Of a stretch of 64,000 nucleotides of DNA, positions 11,183 through 23,365 are shown one piece after another. The translations under genes were made by a program, and so were the position numbers. Source of the DNA: Brachypterus glaber (taxonomy: Eukaryota; Arthropoda; Insecta; Coleoptera; Kateretidae); the NCBI GenBank assembly GCA_958510825.1, contig OY294048.1, positions 12,231,589 through 12,295,588 of the forward strand. The letters are read 5' to 3'. The notes under the pieces were generated by a model that saw nothing but the letters and a program-made list of their open reading frames with translations, ran no database searches and was not told where the DNA came from. Every line of letters starts with the position of its first letter. Position 1 is the stretch's first letter.

Positions 11183-12275
11183 GAGGTATACCAATTTAGC
11201 TGTACTTTATTAAAGGTGTGTTTACTCAATAATTAACACTAAAATACTTAAGAATGTGTCCCATGGACGTATTAACGGACGTATGAACGGACGTATGAAG
11301 GGACGTATGAACGTATAAACGAACCAAATAATAACCATAACAATAAACTAAGCAATAAACTCAATTATAACACTATGATTATTGAGGTATACCATTTTTT
11401 TTTAATTAACTGCGCTTTATTAAAGGTTTGTTTACCCAATATTTAACACTAAACTACCTAAGAATATAAACAATGAACGTATTAACGGATGTATGAAGGG
11501 ACATATGAACGGACGTATGAAGGGACGTATGAAGGGACATATGAAGGGACGTATGAAGGGACGTATGAACCTATGAACGAACGAAATAATACCATTTTAT
11601 TTTTTTAAATTTAGCTGCGCTTTATTAAAGGTTTGTTTACCCAATGTTTAATACTAAACTGCCTAAGAATGTGACCAATGAACGTATTAACGGACGTATG
11701 AAGGGACGTATGAACGGAAGTATGAAGGGACGTATGAAGGGACGTATGAAAGGACGTATAAACGTATGAACGAACGAAATAATAACCATAACAATAAACT
11801 AAATTATAACACCATGAATTATTGAGGTATACCATTTTTTTTAAATTTAGCTGCGCTTTATTAAAGGTTTGTTTACCCAACATTTAACACTAAACTACCT
11901 AAGAATATAACCAATGAACGTATTAACGGACGTATGAAGGGACGTGTGAACGGACGTATGAAGGGACGTATGAAGGGACGTATGAACGTATGAACGAACG
12001 AAATAATAACCATAACAATAAACTAAACAATAAACTAAACTATAACACCATGGATTATTGAGGTATACCATTTTTTTTAATTTAGCTGCGCGTCATTAAA
12101 GGTTTGTTTACCCAATATTTAATACTAAACTACCTAAGAATGTGACCAATGAACGTATTAACGGACGTATGGACGGACGTGTAAACGGACGTATGAATGG
12201 ACGTATGAACGGACGTATGAATGGACGTATAAACAGACGTTTGAACGGACAGACGTACAGACAAACTAAAGGACA
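11183..12275 (+). repeat. minisatellite with higher-order repeat
   Basis: GGACGTATGAAC and variants (period 12, sometimes GGGACGTATGAA) form short runs. These alternate with a unique-like spacer containing TTGAGGTATACCATTTTTTT, TAGCTGCGCTTTATTAAAGG and ACCTAAGAATGTGACCAATG. The composite unit recurs at about 11183, 11382, 11590, 11822 and 12058, a spacing of 200-236 bp. The minus-strand frame (HTSLHTSV repeats) only reflects the 12-bp period. Confidence 0.9.
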
Positions 12276-13092
12276 AATAGATCTTCAAAGTTAAAAATTG
12301 TTTAGACTTTAATTTAATGCATATTGGTAGAAATGAGAAAAAAATAGGTTTGGACTTTAGATTAAAACTTTATATTTTAATTCAATATTTTACTATTTAT
12401 AGCGTTCTTTTAACCTATATTTTCTCTTTTATTAGCGCCGCTTACTTATATGGGCTGGAGCGAAATTGTTGTCATTCAGAAAATACCTTTTATAAAAAAT
12501 TGAGCTACAAAGATAAACAAAGTGCATTCCTGTTTGTTAAGAATAATTTTAAATAAAATACAAAAGCGAAAGATATATATGTCGTAAAGGATATATACAA
12601 AGATGAAACAATGTATCCTCATTTAATATATTTGTTACTCTTAGCTTTGACAAGCTTGGTAATCTTTTTCACGACTAAACTTGACATAAGTACAAATAGT
12701 AGTATAGTAGGGTATACCTTCCTGTAAATACACATCATATAAAACAATGTTTTCCCGTATAATAACTCTGTAAAAAATAGGTATATAATTAAAGAGTAAT
12801 AAGTATTAAGATTAAATTATAAAATTAATTTGATATAAACCGAATTTTTTTAATTTTTTATAGGATATTTAACTGAATCTTTAAGCTTTCTCTTTAAATT
12901 TACGATGACGACATAATATCCTAAAATCAAGTTACAAAAAAATACGTTATTTTATAATTACGGCATGAAATTCGGCAAATTTTTAAAATTTCTTCTTATC
13001 GATATCGCTATAGCCGGTAATTAAATTGCAGGAAATATTTTTTACAGTGTTGCTTTGATTAGTTTAGATACAAGATTTATTCAGGACTTTAG
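12276..13092. other. no gene supported
   Basis: A 79-codon plus-strand frame (12317-12556) with a hydrophobic middle is present. It has no family match I recognise and no splice or codon support. Confidence 0.35.
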
Positions 13093-13330
13093 TCAAAGAA
13101 GTATAAATAATAATAATAAAGGTCTTTATTGCTATAGAGTTAATTGTACATGAATACAACATTTCTAAAATCAAAATATAGCAGAGCGAAATTCAGCAAT
13201 CTGTTCTTCCACTTAACTCTAAAATTCCTATACCTAACTTCATGCTAAACAAAAATAAAAAATAGAAACATATGATAATAAGTTTGAATTCAGAATATTA
13301 ATTTTAACCCAGCCAACGTTGCTCAATGTT
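13093..13330 (-). repeat. possible retroelement 3' tail
   Basis: On the minus strand, CTCTATAGCAATAAAGACC runs into TTTATTATTATTATT. This looks like a short retroelement tail in minus orientation. No coding part is seen. Confidence 0.4.
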
Positions 13331-13340
13331 ATTAAATATA

Positions 13341-14055
13341 CAGAGCGGTCCAAAAGTCACCCCCCCCTTAACTTTTGAACGAGTTTAGATATCGACTTCA
13401 AATTTAGAACTCTTAAATAAGACAACTTAAACTATCTTTAAGCATATATTTGATACTTTTAGCTCTTAAAATGTGGGCAGGGGGACATGGGGCGACATTT
13501 TTTTAAATGGAAAGGTGGGTCGTGTGATACATCATTTTAAAGCTTATAAAATTCTCCATTTAACTGTATTTTTTTTATTTTTTTTTAAACATTTTTTTTT
13601 GGGTTTAAAATGGGGTTGAAAATGGGTATTTTTGTCAAAATTTCTCTAAAAAATCCAAACAATTTTTTAAAAATGCCTAATTTCATAATGAAAAAAAGTA
13701 AATTATACTTTTAAACTAATTTTAGTTGAAATAAAAATTAACAAAAAAAAAACTTAAAATTATTTTTTTAGCACAAAAAACTGAAAAATCAAAACCTTAA
13801 AAAACATGTTTAAAAATTTTATAAGTGTATGGTTATATAGAGAATTTTATAGGTTTTAAAATGACGTATCACATCCACATTATCCATTAAAAAAAAATCC
13901 CCCCATGCCCCCCTGCTCACATTTTGAGAGATAAAAGTATCAAATATATGCTTAAAGATAGTTTAAGTTGTCTTATTTTAGAGTTCTAAATTTGAAATCG
14001 ATATCTCAACTCGTTCAAAAGTTAAGAGGGGGGGGGTGACTTTTGGACCGCACTG
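13341..14055. mobile_element. MITE, CAGTGCGGTCC family, best-preserved copy
   Basis: 715 bp with long inverted arms. It starts CAGAGCGGTCCAAAAGTCAC and ends TTTTGGACCGCACTG, flanked by TA. The arms contain AACTTTTGAACGAG and GATATCGACTTCAAATTT with their inverses. It lies 13 bp left of the composite mariner element. Confidence 0.85.
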
Positions 14056-14649
14056 TATATTAAACATACAGCCTGTTCCAGAACTCGCGTACCGAAATTT
14101 GAGGGTATATTAAAAACCCTCTGGAAAATATGAAAAAAATTTAAAAAAAAATCCATCTTCAATACTAATTAAAAAGGAAGCTATTTAACCTGACCAATCC
14201 TGTTGCTGATGTTAAATTACCTAAAAATTAGTTTTTCCCTACTTATTAGTAACTATGGTTGCATTTTAATGGTTGACTCGTGCATTGTTTAAGACTTTCA
14301 ACTTTAGAATCTTTTTTGGTTATTATATTTTGACAAAACCGACAGAGGCTATCAAATGTTCTATTTTTATAGGGTCGCTCCATCCGGCAGTGGTTTTATG
14401 ATACCCGTCTTAGACGGCAGCAACAAACTGCCGCTGCAACTCCATTCAGCGCGCTGAATGTAGTGTTTTTTTTTATTAGAAACTCAGATCTTTTAATTGA
14501 TTTACTGGCTATAAATTCTTAATACAAATTAATAAAATAAAAATACAATAACTGAATTTTATTTATTTATTTCAAAGTAATGAACATAGGAAAAATTTTT
14601 ATCGGTGTTCCGAAAAGAGAACATTCTAGCTAGAATGTAATTTTAAGAT

Positions 14650-14890
14650 TGGTGCAGAGGGCAAGGAATTTTGGAAGTTTAAACGCAAACAGAAAAGTGG
14701 TTGGAGACACTTCGCGAAATGCAAAAACTGTTGATAATAAAGAAGCCGTCATTTAGACTTTTGAAGAATAATCTGGAACAAGCATTAGTATCGTGGCAAG
14801 AAATCTTGATATGTCTGTCCTGTGTTTAATGAACTCTAAAAGATGAAGAAACGCATTATTTTTAGCAAACTCGCGTTCAATGTATGAAGC
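14650..14890 (+). pseudogene. second, inverted mariner transposase fragment
   Basis: The plus strand reads VQRARNFGSLNANRKVVGDT, then NAKTVDNKEAVI with stops, then SGTSISIVARNLDMS. This matches the N-terminal half of the minus-strand transposase next door, which reads VQRARNSGNLTPNKKEIGGA and then SLSIVARNLDMS. It is more degraded, with in-frame stops and a probable gap further 5'. It ends where the C-terminus of the opposite copy begins (about 14893), giving a tail-to-tail junction. Confidence 0.8.
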
Positions 14891-14893
14891 ATG

Positions 14894-16024
14894 CTAAAGA
14901 ATATGTTCAAAATAACCTCCACCAACTTGAACACATAAAGCAGCTCTTTTTAACAGACTTCTGCTGGCATTAATAATCATATTTGGAGTTACTGACTCAA
15001 GCGCTTCATGTATTCGGTCTCCTAGTTCTTCTACAGTGTCTGGCATATTTCTATACACTAAATTTTTTACATGGTCCCATAAAAAGAAGTCCATTGGAGT
15101 GAGATCAGGGGATCTAGGAGGCCACCTTCTGGGACCCCCACGGCCTATCCTGTTTGGAAAACTGATGTCGAGTTGGCTTCTTGCCGTTTCTGAGAAATGC
15201 ACTGGACAGCCATCATGTTGAAACCAGATGTTATCCACATTTGCCAACCTTTGAAGTGGGATGTCATCAATAAGATTTTCCACTTCATCCCTTAAGAAGT
15301 AAGTGTAGGTTTCGCCATTCAATCTGCCAGGAAACTCATGGGGTCCAACATAAAAACAAATATTTTAAGCATTGTATGGTGGTTTATTTCTCAAAATAAC
15401 TTACTATAGCATCTCCCAATATTCCGGCCCAAATATTCAAGGAAAACCTTCGTTGGGGATTTCCTTGCCTGAAGGCATGGGGATTTTCCTGTCCCCAAAC
15501 ATGAGAATTACTTGAATTAAAAAAACATCTATTTGAAACCCAGACTCATCCGTAAAAAGAATGCTTTTTACAAAGTTTTAATTTTCTTGATGTTTCTGCA
15601 ACAGCCATGTGCAAAATTCGACTCGTAAAGGATAGTCCTCTGGTGTCAAGCATTGTACTCGAGTGTAATGAAAGGGATGCATTTTTTCATCTTTTAGAAT
15701 TCGTTGAACAGAGGTCTTAGACATATCAAGATTTCTAGCCACGATACTAAGGCTTGTTTCAGGTTCTTCTTCAAAAGCCTGAATGAAAGCTTCTTCATTA
15801 TCAACAGTTCTTGCAGTTCGCGGAGCGCCTCCAATCTCTTTTTTGTTTGGAGTTAAATTTCCAGAATTTCTTGCTCTTTGCACCAATCTTAAAATAACAT
15901 TTCTGCTAGGATGTTCTCTATTGAGAAAACGAATAGAATATTCTACAGATGTAGCTGAAGCACTCCGGCCACACTCGCCATATAAAATTAGCATTTCGCA
16001 ATACTCTTCTGAAGTAAACATCAT
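14894..16024 (-). pseudogene. mariner-type transposase, broken
   Basis: This encodes a DDE/D transposase, which cuts and joins DNA at element ends. The 5' part (15578-16024, 148 codons from MMFTSEEYCEM) holds the paired helix-turn-helix DNA-binding region, ending with VARNLDMSKTSVQRIL. The 3' part (14894-15322) holds the catalytic end: FQHDG supplies the second Asp and WPPRSPDLTPMDFFLW the third, 35 residues later. The middle (15323-15577) is broken by stops and frameshifts, but FVKSILFTDES with the first Asp is still readable near 15548. All three acidic positions are present, yet the frame is interrupted, so no full protein can be made. Proteins of this type are very common in insect genomes. 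Confidence 0.85.
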
Positions 16025-16303
16025 GAAAGTTTTGATATTTTTTTATGACATTAATAAATATTTATGTCACATTAATCACCATGTCAACCTACAGAATATG
16101 TACCTGCAATTATTAAATTTGCTTCCATAGCTACAAATTCAACCTTTAATGGTAATTTATAATCAGCAACAGTATTGGTCCACTTAAAGCGTTCTTATTT
16201 TTGAATTGAACGAAGATGGATTTTTTTTGAAATTTTTTTCATATTTTCCAGAGGGTTTTTAATATACCCTCAAATTTCGTTTGGAGTTCTGGAAAAGGCT
16301 GTA

Positions 16304-17871
16304 TATTACAATATCACTAAATAATATTATTCTTAAATTTGCTTTATATTTGCTTACAGAGTATTGTTTCACTTCCTCTAAAGTCGTATTGTATATCTTA
16401 CAGACATTATATGAAAAATATATCTCAAAGAAGCTAGTGGTATACCTTTTCCTCTAAAGTCAAATACATAAAATTTTCTTCTATATCGTGTAATCAACTT
16501 TTTCAAACTTGAAAGTAAATAGCATATTTCCGCTGTAAAGACAGGTCGTGCCGTGCTTTCGAATTTCATACATGCCTGCTATACGATAAGATTTTTCGTC
16601 GATTTTCATAACGAATGTGTGTCACGTAAATAAAAAAACTCGGTTTATAATTTGATTAATATATATTGATAAACGCGCTCGAATGCACATAAAATAGATT
16701 GTTAATATGCAAATATTCAAAATACTCATATGAGCATATATCAGCAGAAACCGAACGCTATTGATATCAATAGCAATTACCAGTATAAATGCAAATAATT
16801 TTTTTAATTAGTTTTGGTTTGGTTCATTTTTTAGCGAATTTTTAAAAAGCAAAATATATATTTGAGGAGACCAATTTTTTTTTTCTTTAAGGTGCATTAT
16901 TTAATATTAAACCAAATTTAAAATTAAAAGAAAGGTTTAGTTAATTGAAATCAACTCAACCCGGCAAAAGACCCTGATTTTATTCAAACAAACGAAAATG
17001 TTACTTTACCTAATAATTTGACAATTAATGTCATGTTAATTTTTTAAGTATTTTTTTGTAAAATTTATTGTAAGTACCTAAATTATTTTTGGAATTATGG
17101 TTGAGAATGAATAAAATGAAGAGGAGAATCTGTGGAAATGTAGGTGGAGCCTGGAAGAAAGAATTTTAAATTTTTATGTGGGGAAAATATGAAACGTCAA
17201 AATTTGAATTTTTTTTTCAAAATTAATGGAGAGCGCCTAGCACAAGCCAAAAGCCTATTTATGGCTCTCCATGCTTATGTTATATGTATCAAGAAATAAA
17301 CTAAAAACTATAACCTATAAAGTTATTAAAAAAAGTTTTTATATCATAAAGATGCTTTAAAATAATGTTTTACTTTCATTCTATGAAAATAGGATTTACA
17401 AAATTCTCAGTAGATACCGGCAGCTTATTATAAGCTGCCAGTGTATAATTATAATTATAATAATTAATTTTAAAATTAAAAAATATATAAATTTAGGGCG
17501 GAAATTAGGGGCAATTTTAAGTTACTGGGCCTTATTTTGACAATTATATCTTATACGTGGCGTATAATACGCCACAGTAAAATTGACGCCGATATTATTT
17601 AAAATTTTATTCAATTTCAGGATTCATCTTTGAAACTTAGCCAGTTTTATTCAATTTAGTATACAGAATATCCTATACACTTTATTTAAAACAAAATGAT
17701 TCACGAGATCATAAAGTAAAGCAGCACTGCCGCTAGCTTTTTCAGTTGCCATGGCAACTCTATTTTACTTTGTATAACTCTAACAGTGACCTGTTGTGCA
17801 TAAAAGTCGTATTTTGCCCTGTAAATTTCGAAATATCATATCTCAAAATAGTTATTTAAGTATTAATCATA
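16304..17871. other. no gene seen
   Basis: AT-rich. Small hairpins only: GGAGAGCGCC to GGCTCTCC (17229-17271), GGCAGCTTATTATAAGCTGC near 17420, and TGGCGTATAATACGCCA near 17558. Confidence 0.5.
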
Positions 17872-18137
17872 CATAGAAAAAACGGATTCCTTGAACCAAG
17901 GACACGTGTCTTTGGATATGTTCAAAGCCATATTCTCTTGTTTCAAGGCTGGCATTTTCTTGAACCAAAGTCAATGTCCTTGAATAAAGAGCGCGGATTT
18001 TTATTCCAAAACCCGTGCTCTTCATTCAAGGACATTGACTTTGGTTCAAGAAAATACCAGCCTTGAAATAAGAGAATATGGCTTTGAACATATACAAAGA
18101 CACGTGTCCTTGGTTCAAGGAATCCGTTTTTTCTATG
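17872..18137. mobile_element. 266-bp TA-flanked foldback MITE
   Basis: This is an almost perfect hairpin. Ends are CATAGAAAAAACGGATTCC and its reverse complement, each flanked by TA. Arms carry TTGAACCAAGGACACGTGTC, then further matching sequence up to a small loop near 18005. It fits a Tc1/mariner-type MITE. Confidence 0.8.
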
Positions 18138-18284
18138 TAGACAAAATAACAAACTAGAATGATTTTTGACCGTCTGCGCATACTTCTGGGTCTGCTGCGT
18201 GTGCTCGGACTTTGGACTTTTTAACAGGTCTGCATTAAGGTTAACGTGATTTATAGTATTTACTAATAACTTTACTTGCATTAT

Positions 18285-18700
18285 ACAGGGTGGTCCATTT
18301 AAAGTGTTACAAGTCGGTATCTCAGAAACCTTAATAGATAGGTTTTTCAAATTTGGTACTAAGCTTCAATATCAAGGGAGTGTCAAAACAGTTTTATTTA
18401 CTCAAAGTCTTAGGCGGGCGAGGGGATAATTTTAAATGGAATGGGTGTGTTTTTTCTCCATATTCGAATTGAGCATAAAAAGTTTTTTTTCAACTGTCAA
18501 ATTAGGCTGTTAAAAAAACTAGAATGAAAAACAAGCCAATTGAAGTTTTACAAGTCGTTATCTCAAAAATGTTTTTGAAATTTGGTAATAAGCTTCAATA
18601 TTCAATTTTTACTTACACCCTTAGGCGGGGGAGAGGGTATATTTTTAATGGGATCTAGGTGTTTTTTCAGATTCTAATTCAGCATTAAAAGTTACACAGT
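18285..18700 (+). repeat. two direct copies of a CAGGGTGGTCC-type arm
   Basis: TACAGGGTGGTCCATTTAAA starts the first copy. GTTTTACAAGTCGTTATCTC near 18546 repeats GTTACAAGTCGGTATCTCAG near 18307, and the phrase AAGCTTCAATAT with a GGCGGG run follows in both. No inverted end was found. Confidence 0.5.
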
Positions 18701-18739
18701 AAACACTGACTGACGGGCCATCACACGCGTGTGATTTAG

Positions 18740-19412
18740 AAAGACACACACTTTTCAAACACAGAATGAATCCATTCTAGCTCTAGATACGGTATGAATA
18801 TTCCTTATCAAGTGTTAGAATGAGCACATGTAGTGCCATCTCTTGTTTATAAAAGTAAAGAAAACTGTAGCAAAATCAGCAAAAATTTATTTATTTTACA
18901 ATGAAATATTGAATAATTTAATGCAATTTAAATTACATAAAGTTTATTAGTTTTTCTTAATGTTTAACCAGATTTTTATCAATTTAGTTCAAAAAATTAA
19001 AACTGCTCCATCTATTGTTAAATATTTAAACCTGATATCTGTCACAACTATCTAACATAACCTTCAATTTTTGCATTATAATTTGTAAATATGTGCTAAA
19101 ATTAAATAAAAATCTTTTTCTAAGTACTGATTTCATAAAATTATTAAATAAAATTACTTTATTTAAAAATATGTGTTTTGTTGCATTTACAATGTCGAGT
19201 CACAAAAAACATTGTTTTTAACCTTGTCCGCAGTTTAAAGCCATACAGTGTTTCATATTTGCAGTCGAAGAAAAAGTATAGTCTACAACACGTATGGAAT
19301 AGTCATTCCGCGCTAGCGGGACCATCATACTCGCCTGCCGGCTCGTATGAAAAACTTTCCGCTCGCGCGGAATATTGTCTATTCCATACTAGTTATAGAA
19401 TATACTATTCTG
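18740..19412 (-). repeat. GC-hairpin interspersed repeat, copy B
   Basis: Reverse-orientation copy of the repeat at 9975-10665. Its core CTCGCCTGCCGGCTCGTATG lies at about 19330. The 117-codon frame crossing it is not supported as a gene. Confidence 0.7.
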
Positions 19413-19560
19413 CTTGGCAGGTCAGTCCAGGTTGCAGTAGAAAGGCAATGAAAAAGTTACGAGTTCATACAATTATTTATGGCACTCTCGTATCTAACAG
19501 AAGAAGTGCAACCACTTATGTTGTCTTATAAGTGCGAATATGAAACTCCTTTTTAAACTA

Positions 19561-19984
19561 CACGGAAAAAAAAATTACAGCTAGGAGCGCTATAACACAC
19601 ATACCAAGCAAATTATAATCGCTTATTATATAAATACAAGGCTTTCTCTTACAATTATGACAGTCAGTGTAAAAATTTATATGAAATACTTTAATTGTTT
19701 AGTGAATAATAAAATATAACAAATAGTATGGCATTTAAAGCTTAAATAGATTTAATTATTGTCCGTGCTAATAATTTTTATAATATAATAAAATTTCTGT
19801 AAATTTATAATAGTGCCTGTAATAAATATAATCGTGTCTGTAATATATATAATCGTTTCCAATTTATTTTTAACATTATTAGTTATTGTGTCCCTTATAA
19901 TCTATAGCTTAAATCACTATAATTTGCCACTGTTACCAAATATCTTATAATGTATAGCGCAGAGCCCACTAATTTATTTCCGTG
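19561..19984. mobile_element. CACGGAAA MITE, copy 2
   Basis: 424 bp, ends CACGGAAAA and TTTCCGTG, with TA on both sides. Very high similarity to 6312-6736, 13 kb away, suggests recent activity of the family. Confidence 0.8.
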
Positions 19985-20522
19985 TAGTATGAAAATAGAA
20001 AAATTTTAATTTTAATTAAAATTATAAAAATGTCAATTCCATCTATCATTTTTCCACCCATCACGATGCATCAAACTGTGATATTGGTAGACTGTAGTTT
20101 CGGTAACAAGAATCATCACTGTATACAGGGTGATCAGTAACTGCCATGCCAAAATTTAAGAGGTTTGGGTTGCTTTTCTGGTCGCTCTAAATTTTACATT
20201 AGAACTTAAAAATTTAGAATGACGGACAATAATATTGTCATCTTGTCATATTTACACTGTGATTTTAAAAATTGATTTTAGAATAAAACTTTAATATTAA
20301 GTTGTCATCCTAAAGTTAAAAAATCAATTTAAAAAAAACTATATTGTATTTTAAAACTTAATTTTAGGGTAAGACTTTAATATTACATTGACATCGTCAA
20401 TTTAAAGGACATATTTAAATTTACGATGACGTATAAAATTAGGTTCAAAACATACCTATGAATTTTATAATTATATCCGAATATTATCCTCTAATTTTAC
20501 TCCCATTTTTAACAGTGCAGTA

Positions 20523-21352
20523 AGGGGCACATTCAACCTGTCGCTTCCAGGACTATTTAAGTTAAGCACCCAAATAATGCACATAATACTCTTTCTTGCC
20601 GAGTGAAACAAAAAGATGTGGTTTTTGCGATTTTCTGTAAAAATGTTAGCACTTTTTATTTTTTTGGTAGAGCTTTTGTGTTTAATATTCCTAACGTTAC
20701 AAGGTTCACTATTTTACAAAATTATAACAACTTTTTTAATCTGATCTTATTTTAACCTTGAAACATGAAATTTTGCCTAAAATAATTTTTATGTACAAAA
20801 AGTACACCTGCCAAACGCGCTGGGGCAAATTCAACCTATGGTTGCTGCATATGGTGAAAAATGAAAAAGGTTTAACCACACTATACTATAGTTTATTTGT
20901 ATTTTAAACTTCTGTTTTAAACATATATGCCTTACTTTTCTTTTTATTTGATCTCACTAATTTATAAGAGGAAGTTTTATTCACATTTGATTTTATTTTT
21001 TTAGTGATATTTTATTTTATGTGTTTAAAGTTTTTGCAAACTGCATATTTTTATCTATATATTGAAGTATATTTAATAAATGTAATAAAAAATAAAGCAA
21101 CTTTTAATAATATTGATGTTTGAAACTGCCCCTTGTCTTGGTTGAATCTGCGTTGCTCTGGGGCATTTTACAGCTTGCCATTTAAACAGCAAAAAAAATA
21201 TTAAATATTTATTTTATAAAAATTTTAACTGCAGCCATTTATAAACAAAGGTTTGAAGTATACAACCATGGCAAAATTATTTTGAAATATTTATAATTTA
21301 CAAAAATATGAATTTTTTACAAAAAAGTGGTTGAACCATCCCCCTCTTCCCC
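20523..21352. mobile_element. candidate TA-flanked element nested at 20.5 kb
   Basis: Left AGGGGCACATTCAACC and right GGTTGAACCATCCCCC, then TCTTCCCC, each next to TA. The phrases GGGGCAAATTCAACC (20823) and GGTTGAATCTGCG (21140) repeat the motif inside. The ends resemble those of 30831-32037. Confidence 0.5.
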
Positions 21353-22069
21353 TACATGACATAATATATTATATTATAACGTCAAATTACACAATATCGG
21401 CCTCTAGAAAGAGGGTAACTATTAATATATTATTTTGTCAAAATAATATTTATTTATCGTCAATTTGATGATAGAGACGCTTCAATAGGTAAAGGACCCT
21501 ACTCAAAAAGGTTTATATATAATTTATCACAACAACAATTTATGTCAAAGGTATTGAGTTGAAGGAGCATAACTTAGTATACCTGGTATATAATAGTTCT
21601 ATAGATTTGAATACACCTACTTTACTTATAACACGTGTTGCGGGGATAAGTTTATTATATATTTGGATTCTGTTATGCAATAACCCCCATTATGAGAGTA
21701 AGTAAGTTTTTGATCTTTTTCAATAATATATTAATAAAGAAAATCAATATTAATATTTTTTATACGTTTTGACTAGAATAAAAAAAAAATATGTAATAAA
21801 ATGTTTTTTTATCTACCGCGCAATTTCTTGCTGAATGACAAAAATATATTTTTGTCAAAAAACTGCAAAATTACGAAAAGAAATGAAGAAAAAATTATTT
21901 CTTAATTTTATTTATTAATATTGATTAAATAAATAAATAAAAATTCGTCATAACCCAATATATTATGGTAAATTTGGCAACAGCGATGTTTCCATATCCT
22001 GCAGTTAAAAAAAGTATACTTCGGGACATTTCCTAAAAGAGCTAACATTTTGTGAATGTATTTTTTATA

Positions 22070-22200
22070 CAGGGCGGTCCAACAGTACCCCCTCTTAACT
22101 TTTGAACGAATTGAGATATCGACTTCAAATTTGCAACTCGTAAATAAGAAAACTAAGACTATATTTTTTCTTATATTTAATACTTTAAGCTCTTAATTGT
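22070..22200. mobile_element. MITE, CAGTGCGGTCC family, left end only
   Basis: TA-CAGGGCGGTCCAACAGT, then TTTTGAACGAATTGAG and GATATCGACTTCAAATTTGC, match the arm of the 13341 copy. The match stops at about 22200, exactly where a tRNA-derived SINE begins. Confidence 0.7.
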
Positions 22201-22495
22201 GGGAGTGTTTGGTTAGTTGGCTACCTTGTCTACATGACAAGCCTACAAGCCAAGCTAGCGTGAGTTCCATTCTTACTGGCGCCGATTTGCCTTTTTTAGT
22301 TAATGAATAATTTAAATTTGTTGAAGACGATAAGTGAAGCAAACGCTCCCTAGAAAAACTGGTTAGAAAATCAGTATAAGCCGCTGGTTCCCTCTACTAC
22401 TAGCCCACACAAGTCCTGGACTTAGGGGATGCTTAATTAAGTAGAATAGTACGAGGTTAAACAAACATGTAATGTAATGTAATGTAATGTATTAA
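22201..22495 (+). mobile_element. tRNA-derived SINE, copy 2
   Basis: Head GGGAGTGTTTGGTTAGTTGG, box B-like GTGAGTTCCATTCTTAC, TGGCGCCGATTTGCC, the shared body, and a tail of TAATG repeats ending near 22495. It lies within the 20126-23658 nest and abuts a truncated MITE. Confidence 0.8.
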
Positions 22496-23012
22496 GTCAG
22501 TACTGAAAAAGAAAAAAAAACTACAAAAATAAAATAATGGTCTAGTTTCAATTTCAGGTCTTATTTAAATTTTTAGTCAATTTTTGATACTTCAAAGTCA
22601 AGTCGCAAAGTCCCAAAGTCATGTAAGGTCGTCAAAAATGGCTGGCAACCTGATATACCCACGCCTCATATAAATTATAGATTTTATTTAAAATGTATTA
22701 GTTTGAAGTTTTTTTATTTTTATTTTTTAATTCAAATAATTTTTATTTACTTTCTAAATCAAATCAAATCAAACGAATGAAAAATAAAATACTTTGAAAG
22801 ACATGTAGACAGCCTTTCAGACATTTAATTTAAAATAATCCTGAAATCCTGAAAACCAACGTTTAATCTATTAAATTTATTTTTCACAATTATTACCCCA
22901 TAAAAAACCAATCGAATTACACTGGCACACAAAATTAAAAAAAAACTCAAGAGCGGCAGACCAGACTAGTCAATTCTTACGTATTTTGAGCTGTTGAGTC
23001 TGAATCCGAGTT

Positions 23013-23365
23013 AGCGTTCAAAATGGCAGATCCAATATGGCCGATTAGATTTTTTAAAGTTCCTCAGATTTGCTTTAAACTTGGTACTCGGGGGTTTTTG
23101 GGATCGCTGATTACTAATCTGGTGCCAGTTTTCCAAAATTCAATATAGCAGATCCAATATGGCCGATTAAATTTTCCAAGAAACTTTAAAAAATCTAATC
23201 CGCCATATTGGTTCCGCCATTTTGAATTTTGGAAAACTGGCCCGAGTACTACGTTTTAAGCAAATTCGAGCAACTTTAAAAATCTAATCCGCCATATTGG
23301 ATCCGCCATTTTGAACTTTTGAAAACTGGCACCAAATTTGTAATCAGCGACCCCAAAAAATCAAT
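23013..23365. repeat. palindromic block with GGCAGATCCAATATGG
   Basis: CAAAATGGCAGATCCAATATG, in part, then GCCGATTAGATTTTTT, appears once and its inverse twice, together with the inverse of GGTGCCAGTTTTCC. It is inside the 20126-23658 nest. Confidence 0.7.

Larger units (their letters stand above)
14069..16301. mobile_element. mariner-family element, composite of two inverted copies
   Basis: The unit is flanked by TA on both sides (14067-14068, 16302-16303). Its two ends are inverted copies of about 95 bp, starting CAGCCTGTTCCAGAACT on the left and the same with CAGCCTTTTCC on the right. Inside are a minus-strand transposase relic and, at the left, a second, plus-strand relic of the same transposase 5' half. 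Inverted similarity continues past the ends into the 5' leader: GACCAAT, then CTGTTGCTGAT, then TAAATTACC occur in both. What looks like a long terminal repeat may therefore be the 5' ends of two joined copies. Not functional. Confidence 0.85.

Noticed and set aside
11611..11883. 90-codon minus-strand frame with HTSLHTSV repeats
   Set aside because: The repeats only mirror the 12-bp minisatellite period; not a repeat protein gene.
12317..12556. 79-codon frame with a hydrophobic segment
   Set aside because: No recognisable family, no splice or codon support; chance is likely at this AT content.
14069..14163. Ordinary long terminal inverted repeats of mariner
   Set aside because: Not fully rejected, but similarity extends into the leader and coding region, so joined inverted copies explain it better.
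19178..19531. 117-codon plus-strand frame
   Set aside because: It runs across the GC-hairpin repeat; the other copies of the repeat break the frame, so no gene is supported.
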